Assembly: GCF_026340565.1 (NCBI RefSeq) | Contig: NZ_JAPEPB010000001.1 | Location: forward strand, 8,096,001 to 8,160,000 | DNA length: 64,000 bases | Source of the DNA: Kitasatospora sp. NBC_01287 | GTDB lineage: Bacteria; Actinomycetota; Actinomycetes; Streptomycetales; Streptomycetaceae | Direction of reading: 5' to 3' | Shown here: positions 16,868-24,923 of the stretch, in pieces | How the letters are laid out: the number at the start of each line of letters is the position of its first letter | Position numbering within the stretch: the first letter of the stretch is position 1 | The notes under the pieces: generated by a model | Databases searched by the model: none | What the model was told of the DNA's origin: nothing | Seen by the model: the letters and a program-made list of their open reading frames with translations, nothing else | Position numbers and translations under genes: made by a program

Positions 16868-17610
16868 GCGACACCGCCACCGACCCGACCACCCCCGCCA
16901 AGAGCAGCAGCGCGCCCCTCGCCACCGATCGGGCCGGCTCGCCGCTGGGCCACGCCAGGGCCTTCGTCGGCTGGATCGACCAGCGGTGCCACACCGACCC
17001 GGGAGTGCGCAGTGCCCTTCGCCGCGGCGTGGGCCGGCCGTTGGACGACGTTCCCTTCATGCACAGGTACGTCGTGAACTGGCTGACCGCCGAGCACCTG
17101 CGCACCCCCGACACCCAGCGCGCCTACTACGCCATCGCGTCCCTGATCGCCAACCAGCGCCGCGACCAGTACGCCGCCGCGAAGCAGAAGCCGCCCGTCG
17201 GCGAGGCCGACGCCCCGGGCAACCAGCAGGAGAGCAGCACCGCCACGCCCGAGCGCCGCTACGGCACCAGCCTGGGCACCGCCTTCGCCGCCGCCGTCGC
17301 CAAGGGCACCGACGGCATCCGCGAGAGCTCGGCCGAGACCCGCCTCAACCTGCTGACCCGCCAGAGCGTCAACGGGCTGCACCGCCACCTGCCCGGCGCC
17401 GTGCGCCAGTTGCGGGACAAGAACGTCGACGTCGACTGGGCGCAGCTGCTGGTGGACCTGACCCGCTGGCACCGTCACAGCGGCAGCATCAAGCGTCGCT
17501 GGCTGCAGGACTACTACCGCGCCCGCAACGCCGCCGAGAACGAGCACGCCCGCTGGCAGGACGACGCGAACCCGCCCGCCCCACCCGCCGAAGACGCCGC
17601 CGAGAACTGA
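16864..17610 (+). CDS. cse2: Cascade small subunit Cse2 (CasB)
   Basis: 248 aa from GTG 16864, overlapping the cse1 stop (GTGA). All-helical protein with the Cse2 features FVGWIDQR, ALRRGVGRPLDD, and near the C-terminus VDWAQLLVDLTRWHRHSG...KRRWLQDYY. Two copies of Cse2 normally line the Cascade belly and stabilise crRNA and target strand. It is somewhat longer than E. coli CasB because of an inserted Gln/Ser-rich loop (residues about 105-140). Translationally coupled to cse1. Confidence 0.93.
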   Translation: MSDTATDPTTPAKSSSAPLATDRAGSPLGHARAFVGWIDQRCHTDPGVRSALRRGVGRPLDDVPFMHRYVVNWLTAEHLRTPDTQRAYYAIASLIANQRRDQYAAAKQKPPVGEADAPGNQQESSTATPERRYGTSLGTAFAAAVAKGTDGIRESSAETRLNLLTRQSVNGLHRHLPGAVRQLRDKNVDVDWAQLLVDLTRWHRHSGSIKRRWLQDYYRARNAAENEHARWQDDANPPAPPAEDAAEN

Positions 17611-17659
17611 CCGACCACCCCAGGCCGCAAGCCTTCCCGTCCCAGGAAAAGAGCCAACG

Positions 17660-18832
17660 ATGCCCACCGAGAACACCAACGCCAGCGCCCCGGCCCGGTT
17701 CATCGACATCCACGTCGTGCAGAGCGTGCCCTTCGCCAACCTGAACCGCGACGACAACAACTCCGTCAAGACCGTCCGCTACGGCGACACCGATCGCACC
17801 CGGGTCAGCAGCCAGTCCTGGAAGCGCGCCGTGCGCCAGTACTTCCAGCAGACCATCGGCGAGAACGCGCTGCGCACCCGCCGCATCGGCGCCCGCGTCA
17901 CGCACCTGCTGGAGACCGAGCGCGCCTGGCCCGCCGACCTCGCCCGCCGCGCCGGACAGCACGCCGCCGCCGGCAGCAGCATCAAGTTCGAACTCGGCAA
18001 GGACGACCCGGTGGTGTTGACCAACGCCATGGTCTACGTCCCCGAAACCGCCGTCGCCGAACTGGCCGACCTCGCAGACGAGTTCCGCACCGCCCTGGAG
18101 GGCGCGAAGGACATCAAGAAGCCCGCCGACAAGAGCGTGCTGCCCAAGGACCGCATCGACGCGATCCTGCGCACCCGCAACGGCGTCATCAACCTCTTCG
18201 GCCGGATGCTCGCCGAGGTCGACGACGCCGGCGTGGACGGCGCCGTCCAGGTCGCCCACGCCCTGACCACCCACGGCACCGACGTCGAACTCGACTACTT
18301 CTCGGCCGTCGACGACGTCACCTCCACCTGGGGCGACACCACCGGCAGCGCCCACATGGGCCACACCGAATACAGCGCCGGCGTCTTCTACCGTTACGCC
18401 ACCGTCGACCTGGCCGACCTGCTCGCCAACCTCGGCGGCGACCGCCAGGCCGCGCGCGAACTGGCCGAGGCCTTCATCGAGGCCTTCATCCTCTCCCTGC
18501 CGCAGGCCAAGAAGACCGCCACCGCCCCGCACACCATCCCCGACCTCGTCCACGTCAGCGTCCGCTCGGACCGCCCGCTCTCCTACGCCGCCGCGTTCGA
18601 GAAGCCCGTTCGCTCCCACGACGAGGGCGGCTACGCCACCGCCTCCCGCTCCGCCCTCAACACCTACGCCACCGCCGCCAACAAGCTGCTCGGCCACCGC
18701 GGCGTCGTCACCTCCGGCTGGGCCAGCCTCGAGGACAAGGACCTGACCGGCCTCGGCTCGCGCGTCGACTCCTTCCCCGCACTCATCGACCTCGCCGTCA
18801 ACGCCGCCCTGAACACCCGGGCCGACGCGTGA
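17660..18832 (+). CDS. cas7e: Cascade backbone subunit Cas7e (CasC, Cse4)
   Basis: 390 aa; ATG with AGGAAAAGAG upstream. The N-terminal block FIDIHVVQSVPFANLNRDD (14-32) and the SSQSWKRAVR motif are typical for Cas7e; later VSVRSDRPLSYAAAFEKPV is the family C-terminal signature. Six copies form the crRNA-binding backbone. Length and motifs are normal. Its stop overlaps the start of cas5e by four bases. Confidence 0.95.
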   Translation: MPTENTNASAPARFIDIHVVQSVPFANLNRDDNNSVKTVRYGDTDRTRVSSQSWKRAVRQYFQQTIGENALRTRRIGARVTHLLETERAWPADLARRAGQHAAAGSSIKFELGKDDPVVLTNAMVYVPETAVAELADLADEFRTALEGAKDIKKPADKSVLPKDRIDAILRTRNGVINLFGRMLAEVDDAGVDGAVQVAHALTTHGTDVELDYFSAVDDVTSTWGDTTGSAHMGHTEYSAGVFYRYATVDLADLLANLGGDRQAARELAEAFIEAFILSLPQAKKTATAPHTIPDLVHVSVRSDRPLSYAAAFEKPVRSHDEGGYATASRSALNTYATAANKLLGHRGVVTSGWASLEDKDLTGLGSRVDSFPALIDLAVNAALNTRADA

Positions 18833-19698
18833 GCACCAGCCCCGAGCCCACCACGACCGACCCGGCCGCACCCGGACTGCTCCTGCACCTGGCAGGCCCC
18901 CTGCAATCCTGGGGCGAGCGAAGCCAGTTCAACCAGCGCGACACCGCGCCCTTCCCCACCCGCTCCGGGGTCATCGGCCTGCTCGCCTGCGCCCTCGGCC
19001 GCCACCGCGACGAGCCGATCGACGACCTCGCCCGTCTGTCACTGACCGTGCGCGCCGACCGCCCCGGCGTGCTGCTGCGCGACCTGCACACCGTCGGTGG
19101 CGGCCTGCGCGGCCGCGACACCGTCACCACCGCGGACGGCAAGAAGCGCAGCGGCGCCACCGCCACCCTGCTCTCCCACCGCTACTACCTGGCCGACGCC
19201 GCCTTCACCGCGGCCGTCACCGGCACCGACACCGACCTGCTCGACCGGTGCGCGGCCGCACTGCGCGCACCCAGGTGGCCGCTCTACCTCGGACGTCGCT
19301 CCTGCCCACCCGAAGGCCCGCTGCTCATCGACCTGCTCGAGCAGCCCCTGCAACACCTGGTCCAACTGCCGCTCGCCGTCCGCGCGCGCAACGGCGAGGC
19401 CGGACCGGTGCGGGTGGTCTTCCACGGCGACCAGCCGCTCGGCCGCCTGCCTGTTGCCCGTGACGCCGCCGAAGCCGCCGACCGCACGGATGCCGACGGC
19501 ACGTCACCGGCCGGACAGGTCAACGACGACCCCCTCGGCTTCCACCCCCGCACCCGCGCCTACCGGGCCCGCACCCGCTACCAGCGCACCCTCACCCTGC
19601 CCGCCGCCCAGTGCGCAGGCCTCGGCAGCGCCTACCTCACCGCGCTCGTCACCTACCTCGACCAGCACACCCGCCACCTGGAAAGGGGCCACGCGTGA
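18829..19698 (+). CDS. cas5e: Cascade subunit Cas5e (CasD)
   Basis: 289 aa from GTG 18829. LLLHLAGPLQSWG (17-29) and PTRSGVIGLLACALG are the diagnostic Cas5e N-terminal motifs, followed by RADRPGVLLRDLHTVGGG. Cas5e caps the crRNA 5' handle. The C-terminal part has an extended, less conserved Asp/Ala-rich stretch (residues about 205-230). The overlap with cas6e keeps the operon coupled. Confidence 0.94.
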   Translation: MSTSPEPTTTDPAAPGLLLHLAGPLQSWGERSQFNQRDTAPFPTRSGVIGLLACALGRHRDEPIDDLARLSLTVRADRPGVLLRDLHTVGGGLRGRDTVTTADGKKRSGATATLLSHRYYLADAAFTAAVTGTDTDLLDRCAAALRAPRWPLYLGRRSCPPEGPLLIDLLEQPLQHLVQLPLAVRARNGEAGPVRVVFHGDQPLGRLPVARDAAEAADRTDADGTSPAGQVNDDPLGFHPRTRAYRARTRYQRTLTLPAAQCAGLGSAYLTALVTYLDQHTRHLERGHA

Positions 19699-20345
19699 AC
19701 CTGTGGCTCACCCGCATCCTGCCCGACCAGCGCCACCGCGACGCCCGCAAGGACCTGAACGCAGCGGTCGACCTGCACCACCGCCTGATGGCCCTGTTCC
19801 CCGACCACATCGGCGACCAGGCCCGCCAGCACCTCGGCGTCCTCTTCCGCGTCGAAGACGCACCCGCCGGCACCCAGATCCTCCTGCAGAGCACCCAACC
19901 ACCCGACCTCACCCGCCTCCCCACCGGCTACGGAACCGCCGCCACCAAACCCCTCACCCCCCTGCTCGACGCCCTGCGCGCGGACCTCACCATCCGCTAC
20001 CGCATAGCCGCCAACGCCATCCGCAAGCCCGGCCGCACCACCCGCGAGCTCTACAACCTCGGCCCCGTCGTCCCCCTCAACGGCGCCGCCGCCGAGGAAT
20101 GGTGGATCCGCCAGGCCGAGAACTCCGGCCTCAAGGTCATCACCGTGCACTCCACCCCGCTGGACGCGGCCCGCGGCACCCGCCGCCAGGACCACAACCG
20201 CATCAAGCACGCCCGCACCCAGTTCGAAGGCACCGCCCTCATCACCGACCCCGACCAACTCCGCACCCGCCTCACCGACGGCATCGGCAAGGGCAAGGCC
20301 TACGGCTGCGGCCTGCTCAGCATCGCACCCGCCAGGCAGCCCTGA
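19695..20345 (+). CDS. cas6e: CRISPR pre-crRNA endonuclease Cas6e (CasE)
   Basis: 216 aa from GTG 19695, overlapping the cas5e stop; the open frame starts upstream but the family N-terminus (NLWLTRILPD) fixes this start. H28 or H29 in VDLHHRLMALFPD matches the catalytic histidine region, and the C-terminal GIGKGKAYGCGLLSIAP is the Gly/Lys loop that contacts the repeat hairpin. It cleaves the array transcript within each repeat. It is the last cas gene: no cas1 or cas2 follows here or elsewhere in the window. Confidence 0.94.
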   Translation: MNLWLTRILPDQRHRDARKDLNAAVDLHHRLMALFPDHIGDQARQHLGVLFRVEDAPAGTQILLQSTQPPDLTRLPTGYGTAATKPLTPLLDALRADLTIRYRIAANAIRKPGRTTRELYNLGPVVPLNGAAAEEWWIRQAENSGLKVITVHSTPLDAARGTRRQDHNRIKHARTQFEGTALITDPDQLRTRLTDGIGKGKAYGCGLLSIAPARQP

Positions 20346-20820
20346 TGGCCATGTCTCGTCGAAACCTGCCAGACATGACCCGGCAGCACAGAAGTTTTTA
20401 TGAATGACAGTTGATTACAGGTCGGGGTTTCACCTGTCAGCGATAGTTGGACCAGACACTCCTTTGGTCACCTGGCGCGGTAGCGCGTCGGCTCCCTTCA
20501 AGCTGAGTAGGCCTGCACCGAGCACGAGGGCTTCATCTAGTGCGCCAGAAAGCTCTATCATCGACGGGGGCGTGCGCTGCCAGTTGAAGTCACCGCGGAA
20601 GAATAGACAGGTGAGCGTGGTGGCTGCGTGGCTCCCAGCAGCTGCATCAGCCGAAGACTTCCGCCTCTGAAGCGGAGTGTGCCGCCAAGGTCCGACTCCG
20701 GGGGCAACCGGAGCCGGACGTGAAGGCGTGCACGGAAGTCCTATGCGGACCCGGTCGACCAAGAAGCGGCCGGGTCCGCATAGAGACCCGAGACCCGATC
20801 GACCGCGCCAAGTACTCCCG
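20346..20820. other. Gap after cas6e without recognised gene
   Basis: A weak hairpin (CTGCC/GGCAG, 20366-20386) followed by TTTTT at 20395 may end the cas transcript. Frames on either strand show no family, good start or biased codon use. This is where cas1 and cas2 would be expected; nothing resembling them is seen. Confidence 0.5.
20741..20783 (-). terminator. Hairpin terminator, 14-bp arms
   Basis: CTATGCGGACCCGG (20741-20754) pairs exactly with 20770-20783 around a 15-nt loop. It lies 38 bp downstream of the small minus-strand gene and fits as its terminator. Confidence 0.65.
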
Positions 20821-20946
20821 CTAGTGCAGGTGCTGGATACATTCGGCAACGGCCGTGACCGCCGCGAGGATGGCGATCGTCAAGCGGATCCACTTCGGAT
20901 CCGGTGCACCTTCTTCGCCGCCTTTTGGCGGATCACTTTCAGCCAT
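20821..20946 (-). CDS. 41-aa single-span membrane protein
   Basis: ATG at 20946 is preceded by GGGAGAA at a good distance and ends with TAG at 20821. The first 18 residues are charged (MAESDPPKGGEEGAPDPKW); the next part (IRLTIAILAAVTAVAECI) is a membrane helix, and the C-terminus is IQHLH. It has a plausible sigma-70 promoter (TTGATC, 16 bp, TATGGC on the minus strand, 21022-20995), a palindrome overlapping the -35 box and a terminator. Similar short ‘charged head plus one helix’ proteins occur in Streptomyces, with unknown roles; a toxin-like or secretion-accessory peptide is possible. It lies between the cas operon and the second array. Confidence 0.6.
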   Translation of the reverse strand: MAESDPPKGGEEGAPDPKWIRLTIAILAAVTAVAECIQHLH

Positions 20947-20994
20947 GCACTTCTCCCTTGCTGTCAATGGAAGCCAGTCGAGATCGCCCCCATG

Positions 20995-21047
20995 GCCATA
21001 ACACCCTTCCTGACATGATCAATTGACGAGTCGTCATCTGATTGATC
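20995..21047 (-). promoter_or_regulatory. Putative promoter and nested palindromic operator
   Basis: Minus strand TTGATC (21022-21017) and TATGGC (21000-20995) are 16 bp apart. Around them lie GATCAAT...ATTGATC (21017-21047) and inside it TGACGA G TCGTCA (21024-21036). This looks like a repressible promoter for the 41-aa gene. Confidence 0.5.
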
Positions 21048-21431
21048 GTGAGGATGACTCTAGTGCCCTTGTGCTCGCCGGTCGAATCAGCAGGTCAGGG
21101 TACACGCCTGTGAACCTCTCGTAACTGCTCTGCAAGAGGCTTTGGTTGATGCGAGCCGCTCGCGACTCCACCTTGACGACTATCGATCATGCTGCGTGCC
21201 TGTCGCTGATCTTCTGACTGTCTCTGTTCCCTCGGGGGCTCATGCGCGCGGGCCCAACGGCGGCCGACAGGCTAGCTCGCATGGCCATGCCACTTACCTG
21301 ATCGCCCGGTTCAACGAGGCCGACACCACTGCCGGCCGCTCCACCGCCCATCTGGCACGTCGACAGGCCAGTCGAACAGTGATCCTTAAGTGTCGGATAG
21401 GAACCAGTACGCTGCAGGTCTAATTGAATGT
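21048..21431 (+). other. Leader region of the second CRISPR array
   Basis: No convincing gene; a 93-codon frame from 21142 has no ribosome site or family. The last 40 bp (TACGCTGCAGGTCTAATTG) share GCTGCAGGTC with the main leader, so this is probably the leader side. Confidence 0.4.
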
Positions 21432-21766
21432 GTCTGCCCCGCGCGAGCGGGGGTGAGCCGCCTCTAGCTGACCGGTTGGAGAGGTTCAGTGCGTACGCCC
21501 CGCGCGAGCGGGGGTCAGCCGTAGTACGTGGTGGTGTTGATCTTCTGGCTGGGGTCCGCTGCGCGCGAGCGGGGGGTCAGCCGGAAGATCTTCCCGAGCT
21601 GATGGCGGTCTCGGTGTCCGCCCCGCGCAAGCGGGGGTCAGCCGATCTTCGGTGACGGCCTGGGCGAGAGCGTCGACTCCGCCCCGCGCGAGCGGGGGTC
21701 AGCCGGCGGCGTAGTGCGGGTCGGACTGCCGGGGCTCGTCCGCCGCGCTCGCGCGGGGCTGCTCTG
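21432..21766 (+). CRISPR. Second type I-E CRISPR array, six repeats
   Basis: Repeats at 21432, 21493, 21554 (one base longer), 21616, 21677 and a degenerate one at 21738, separated by 32-nt spacers. They are the same repeat as the main array but run on the plus strand, so the leader is on the left. Repeats carry several substitutions (first GTCTG, third GTCCGCTG), and the last is nearly unrecognisable at its 3' half. Spacers differ from those of the main array. Confidence 0.93.
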
Positions 21767-21856
21767 TCCAGCTGGGCGGCATGCGCAGTAGCTACACCCG
21801 GGCGAGCGGACTGCGCCGCAAGAGGCAGGTCGCTATCACCAGGGCCGTTGACGAAG

Positions 21857-22906
21857 TCAACTGTCCGGTGCTGACTGGCGGCTAAGGGAAAGCCGGTCCG
21901 GCGTCTGTGGCGCTGCAGGTTGCCGGTGTTGGCCTTCGACGGATGTCCACACCTTGCGGACGTACGTGGGACTGCGGTGGGCGAGGCGGGCTGTTTCGCG
22001 TTGGCTGAGGCCGTTGAGTCGGCCCTGGACAATGCGGGAGCGGGCCTCGCGGGCGTTGGCGGGCGCGGCTGGGACGTCGCTGAGCACGCGCGACGGGTGT
22101 TCGGCAGTGTGAGCTGCGTGTTCGGTGTTCACCGTGGCGACCTTGGGCTCAACTCCGTTCGCAGGGAGGGCGCGGGTGCCCGAGGTGGCTGCGGAGTGAG
22201 CCCCTGGAGTGGGTACCTCGCACTCGGCGGCGGATGACTGGGTGCCCGCGGCGGTCACCACTGCGGGGCGGACCGTGGAGTCTGTTCGCACCGGGGAGCC
22301 GGTCGGATTCGCTGTGGGAGCTGCTGAAGCTGTTGGAGCCTGCTCGGGAAGGGGTCGGTCCTCGGCTTCGGGTGGGTGGTGTTCGCGCTCTGCGGGCTGA
22401 TGCGCACCAGGAAGGCTGGTCCGGGTGAGGCCGAAGCAGTCGTTCGCTACGGATGGTTCGCTGCTTTTGGCGAGGTACTCGAGCGTTGAGAGCCGGCGGC
22501 GCCAGGAGGGTGCGGCTTCTCCGAGGGTGAGCAGGAGCGTGGGGGCGATGAGGTGGATGGCGATGCCGACGGAGTCGTGGTGGAGGGCGGCGTCGCCGGT
22601 GTTGACGAAGAGGGAGCAGAGGCCGGTGGTCCAGCGGAAGGTGGTGGGCCAGGGGCCTGGGGCGGTGCCGTAGCGGGCGAGGGTGGCGTCGGTTTGGAGG
22701 GCCATGACGAAGGCGCTGTCGATGCCGGTGGCCAGGATCCAGCCGGACCAGGGCCAGGGGGTGTGGGCGCCGATGAAGTGGGCGCCGGTCATGGCGGAGA
22801 AGGTGCACACCGCGGTGATCAGGGTCCAGGTGCCCAGGGTGATCACCTGTCCTGCCCGGCGTAGTTCGGCCTGGGACGGCGGGTGGGGCTGGTGCGCGCT
22901 CGTCAC
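21857..22906 (-). CDS. DUF2637 membrane protein with C-terminal HTH
   Basis: 349 aa from GTG 22906. The N-terminal third has about four membrane helices (GTWTLITAVCTFSAMTGAHFI, WPWSGWILATGIDSAFVMAL, GLCSLFVNTGDAAL, IAIHLIAPTLLLTLGEAA) of the DUF2637 type, common in Streptomyces conjugative plasmids and linked to spread genes. A long Pro/Thr/Ala-rich linker follows, and the C-terminus has a helix-turn-helix (NGLSQRETARLAHRSPTYVRKVW). It may tie DNA to the membrane during transfer. Last gene of the minus-strand transfer operon. Confidence 0.8.
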   Translation of the reverse strand: MTSAHQPHPPSQAELRRAGQVITLGTWTLITAVCTFSAMTGAHFIGAHTPWPWSGWILATGIDSAFVMALQTDATLARYGTAPGPWPTTFRWTTGLCSLFVNTGDAALHHDSVGIAIHLIAPTLLLTLGEAAPSWRRRLSTLEYLAKSSEPSVANDCFGLTRTSLPGAHQPAEREHHPPEAEDRPLPEQAPTASAAPTANPTGSPVRTDSTVRPAVVTAAGTQSSAAECEVPTPGAHSAATSGTRALPANGVEPKVATVNTEHAAHTAEHPSRVLSDVPAAPANAREARSRIVQGRLNGLSQRETARLAHRSPTYVRKVWTSVEGQHRQPAAPQTPDRLSLSRQSAPDS

Positions 22907-22991
22907 GGTGATGGTGCTCCTGGAGGGCGGTGGGGGAGGGGACAGGTGTGCACCGGGTGCGCTGGGGGACTGCGTACCTGGGTGGTGCGGT

Positions 22992-23936
22992 TCACGGGGC
23001 GGGCCTGGTGGCGGCGAGGTAGTGGTCGTCGGGGTGGCGGGCGGGTTCGGTGCGGACGGGGGTGCCGGTATGGGCGGCGTCGATCATCTGTCCGTCGCCG
23101 GTGTAGAGGCCGACGTGGGTGATGTTGGTGAGGTCGGCGCCGTAGAAGAGGAGGTCGCCGGGGAGGAGCGGCGCGGTGGAGGGGAGTTTGAGGGTGGCGT
23201 TGTACTGGTCCTGGGCGACGCGGGGGAGGTTGACGCCGGCAGCTGCGTAGGCGGCTTGGGTGAGGCCGGAGCAGTCGTAGCCGTGGCCGGGGGTGCCGGT
23301 GCCGCCCCATTCGTAGGGGGTGCCGATCTTGGAGCGGGCGTAGGCGATGGTCGTGGCGGTGGTCTGGTTGGGTGGTAGGACGGCCTCGGCCTGGAGGCGG
23401 GCGTCCTTGGCGTAGGCGCGGGCCTGGGTGAGGACCTCGTCGACGTACCAGTCGGCGTGGTTGTAGGCGTAGATCGCGGCGTGCAGGTCGAGGCCGTCGC
23501 GGGCGCCGTTGGCGCACAGGAGGCGGGCTGCGGCGTCGACGGGGTCCCAGGGGGTGGGTGGGGTGGCGCCGCCTGGCGGGACGGGGGTGGTGTACTGGTC
23601 GAAGGTGCCGGGGAGGAACTGCATCGGGCCCACCGCGCCGGCGGTCGAGACCTGGTTGGGGACGCGGCCGTGGTCGGTCTCGATCTTGCCGATGGCGGCG
23701 AGGACGGTCCAGGGCAGGCCGGGGCAGGTGGGGGCGGCCTGCTGGTAGAGGGCGAGCATGCGGGGCGGGATGTCGGCCGGCGCGCTGGGGCCGGCACCGG
23801 CGCCGCCGCCGAAGAAGTCGAACAGGCCGCCGGTGAGGGTGGACAGGACGGCGGTGGCCGCGGCCGCGGCGAGGACGAGGAAGGCCAGGCACCCGGCCCC
23901 GGCCGCGGCGCCGATCCGGGCGGCGGTCGACTCCAT
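22992..23936 (-). CDS. Lytic transglycosylase plus NlpC/P60 peptidase
   Basis: 314 aa. An N-terminal membrane helix or signal (residues 10-32) precedes a transglycosylase domain with catalytic E86 in AIGKIETDHG and GAVGPMQFLPGTF, then an NlpC/P60 (C40) domain with C222 (YDCSGL) and H274 (ITHVGLYTGDG). It cuts glycan strands and peptide cross-links of the wall and plays the VirB1-like role of opening peptidoglycan for the transfer apparatus. Both active sites are intact. It lies in the transfer operon, after the replication-relaxation gene. Confidence 0.9.
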   Translation of the reverse strand: MESTAARIGAAAGAGCLAFLVLAAAAATAVLSTLTGGLFDFFGGGAGAGPSAPADIPPRMLALYQQAAPTCPGLPWTVLAAIGKIETDHGRVPNQVSTAGAVGPMQFLPGTFDQYTTPVPPGGATPPTPWDPVDAAARLLCANGARDGLDLHAAIYAYNHADWYVDEVLTQARAYAKDARLQAEAVLPPNQTTATTIAYARSKIGTPYEWGGTGTPGHGYDCSGLTQAAYAAAGVNLPRVAQDQYNATLKLPSTAPLLPGDLLFYGADLTNITHVGLYTGDGQMIDAAHTGTPVRTEPARHPDDHYLAATRPAP

Positions 23937-23951
23937 GGCGCTCGCCCGGGG

Positions 23952-24917
23952 TCAGTAGCGGTCGATGTGGGGCGGTGGCAGGGGCGCGGGCGCGGGGACG
24001 GCTGGCCGTGCGTCGGGGCGGAGGCCGGCCGCCGGTTCGTCGTCGGCGGCGAGGACCGGGGTGGGGCGCAGGTTCGCGGGCCACGTGCCGGGGAGGCCGA
24101 CGAGGCGGGTCCGGGTGGCGGGCCGGCCGACGGGGAGCCAGGCGTCGTCGGCGGGGTGGTGCTGGTCGCGGCTGGTGGTGGCGACGGCGAGGTGGTCGAG
24201 GGCGCGGTGGCCGGTCAGGCGCTGGTGGAGGTTGGTCTCACGGGTGGTGCTGTGAAGGGTGAACAGGAGCAGGGGGCGGGTGCGGGTGGTGGTGGCGAGT
24301 TCGGCGTAGGAGTCGAGTTTGGTGGCGAGTCGGGGCAGGGACTCGGTGCCGGTGTCGAACTCCACGAAGAACGGGGTGCTGCTGCCGGTGGGCCCGGTGA
24401 TCTGGCCGTAGCCGTCGGGGGTGGCGAGGTCGTCCCAGAGCTGGGCGCAGCGGCGTTCGGACCACCAGGTGGTGAGGTGCTCGCCGGACGCGGTGGTCCG
24501 GGTGAGGTGGGTGAAGAAGGTTCTGGTGCCGGTGTCGTGGGTGAGGAAGGGGGAGAACATGGCACGGGTGGCTTGGTCTCGGTGCCAGCCGAGGGCGGCC
24601 GGGGTGGTGGCGTAGCGGGCGGCGAGCAGCGCCGCGCCGGTGGTGCCGAGGACGTAGTGCTCGGGGGCGGAGCCGGGCCGGTGGTGGGGGCGGAAGGAGT
24701 CGATGACGCCGAGGCGGGTGAGGGTGGCCAGGCGGCGGTTGACGGAACGTCGAGAGACGGTGAGCAGGTCGGTCAGGTGGGTCGAGGTCAGCACGGTGTG
24801 TTCCAGGAGCATCTCCAGGGTCCAGATGTCACGGCTGGTCAGGCGTCGGGCGAGCAGCGTGAGGGGGACACGGCGATCGGGGTTGGCGCGGCGGCGGGGC
24901 GGGGGCATGGGGTTCAA
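23952..24917 (-). CDS. Replication-relaxation family protein
   Basis: 321 aa. TTG 24917 is chosen for its spacing to GGAAGTGAG; ATG 24908 is nine bases downstream. The N-terminal winged helix (LTSRDIWTLEMLLEHTVLTSTHLTDLLTVSRRSVNRRLATLTRLGVID) and the following HYVLGTTGAALLA, FFTHLTRTTASGEHLTTWWSERRC, and FFVEFDTGTESLPRLATKLDSY are typical of this Pfam family. These proteins are found on actinobacterial plasmids and elements and are thought to help replication initiation or relaxation of DNA for transfer. It follows the coupling ATPase by 6 bp. Confidence 0.88.
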   Translation of the reverse strand: MNPMPPPRRRANPDRRVPLTLLARRLTSRDIWTLEMLLEHTVLTSTHLTDLLTVSRRSVNRRLATLTRLGVIDSFRPHHRPGSAPEHYVLGTTGAALLAARYATTPAALGWHRDQATRAMFSPFLTHDTGTRTFFTHLTRTTASGEHLTTWWSERRCAQLWDDLATPDGYGQITGPTGSSTPFFVEFDTGTESLPRLATKLDSYAELATTTRTRPLLLFTLHSTTRETNLHQRLTGHRALDHLAVATTSRDQHHPADDAWLPVGRPATRTRLVGLPGTWPANLRPTPVLAADDEPAAGLRPDARPAVPAPAPLPPPHIDRY

Positions 24918-24923
24918 CGCGGC

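Noticed and set aside
20346..21431. Possible remnants of cas1 or cas2
   Set aside because: None of the frames here shows motifs of Cas1 or Cas2; the gap looks non-coding apart from the 41-aa gene.
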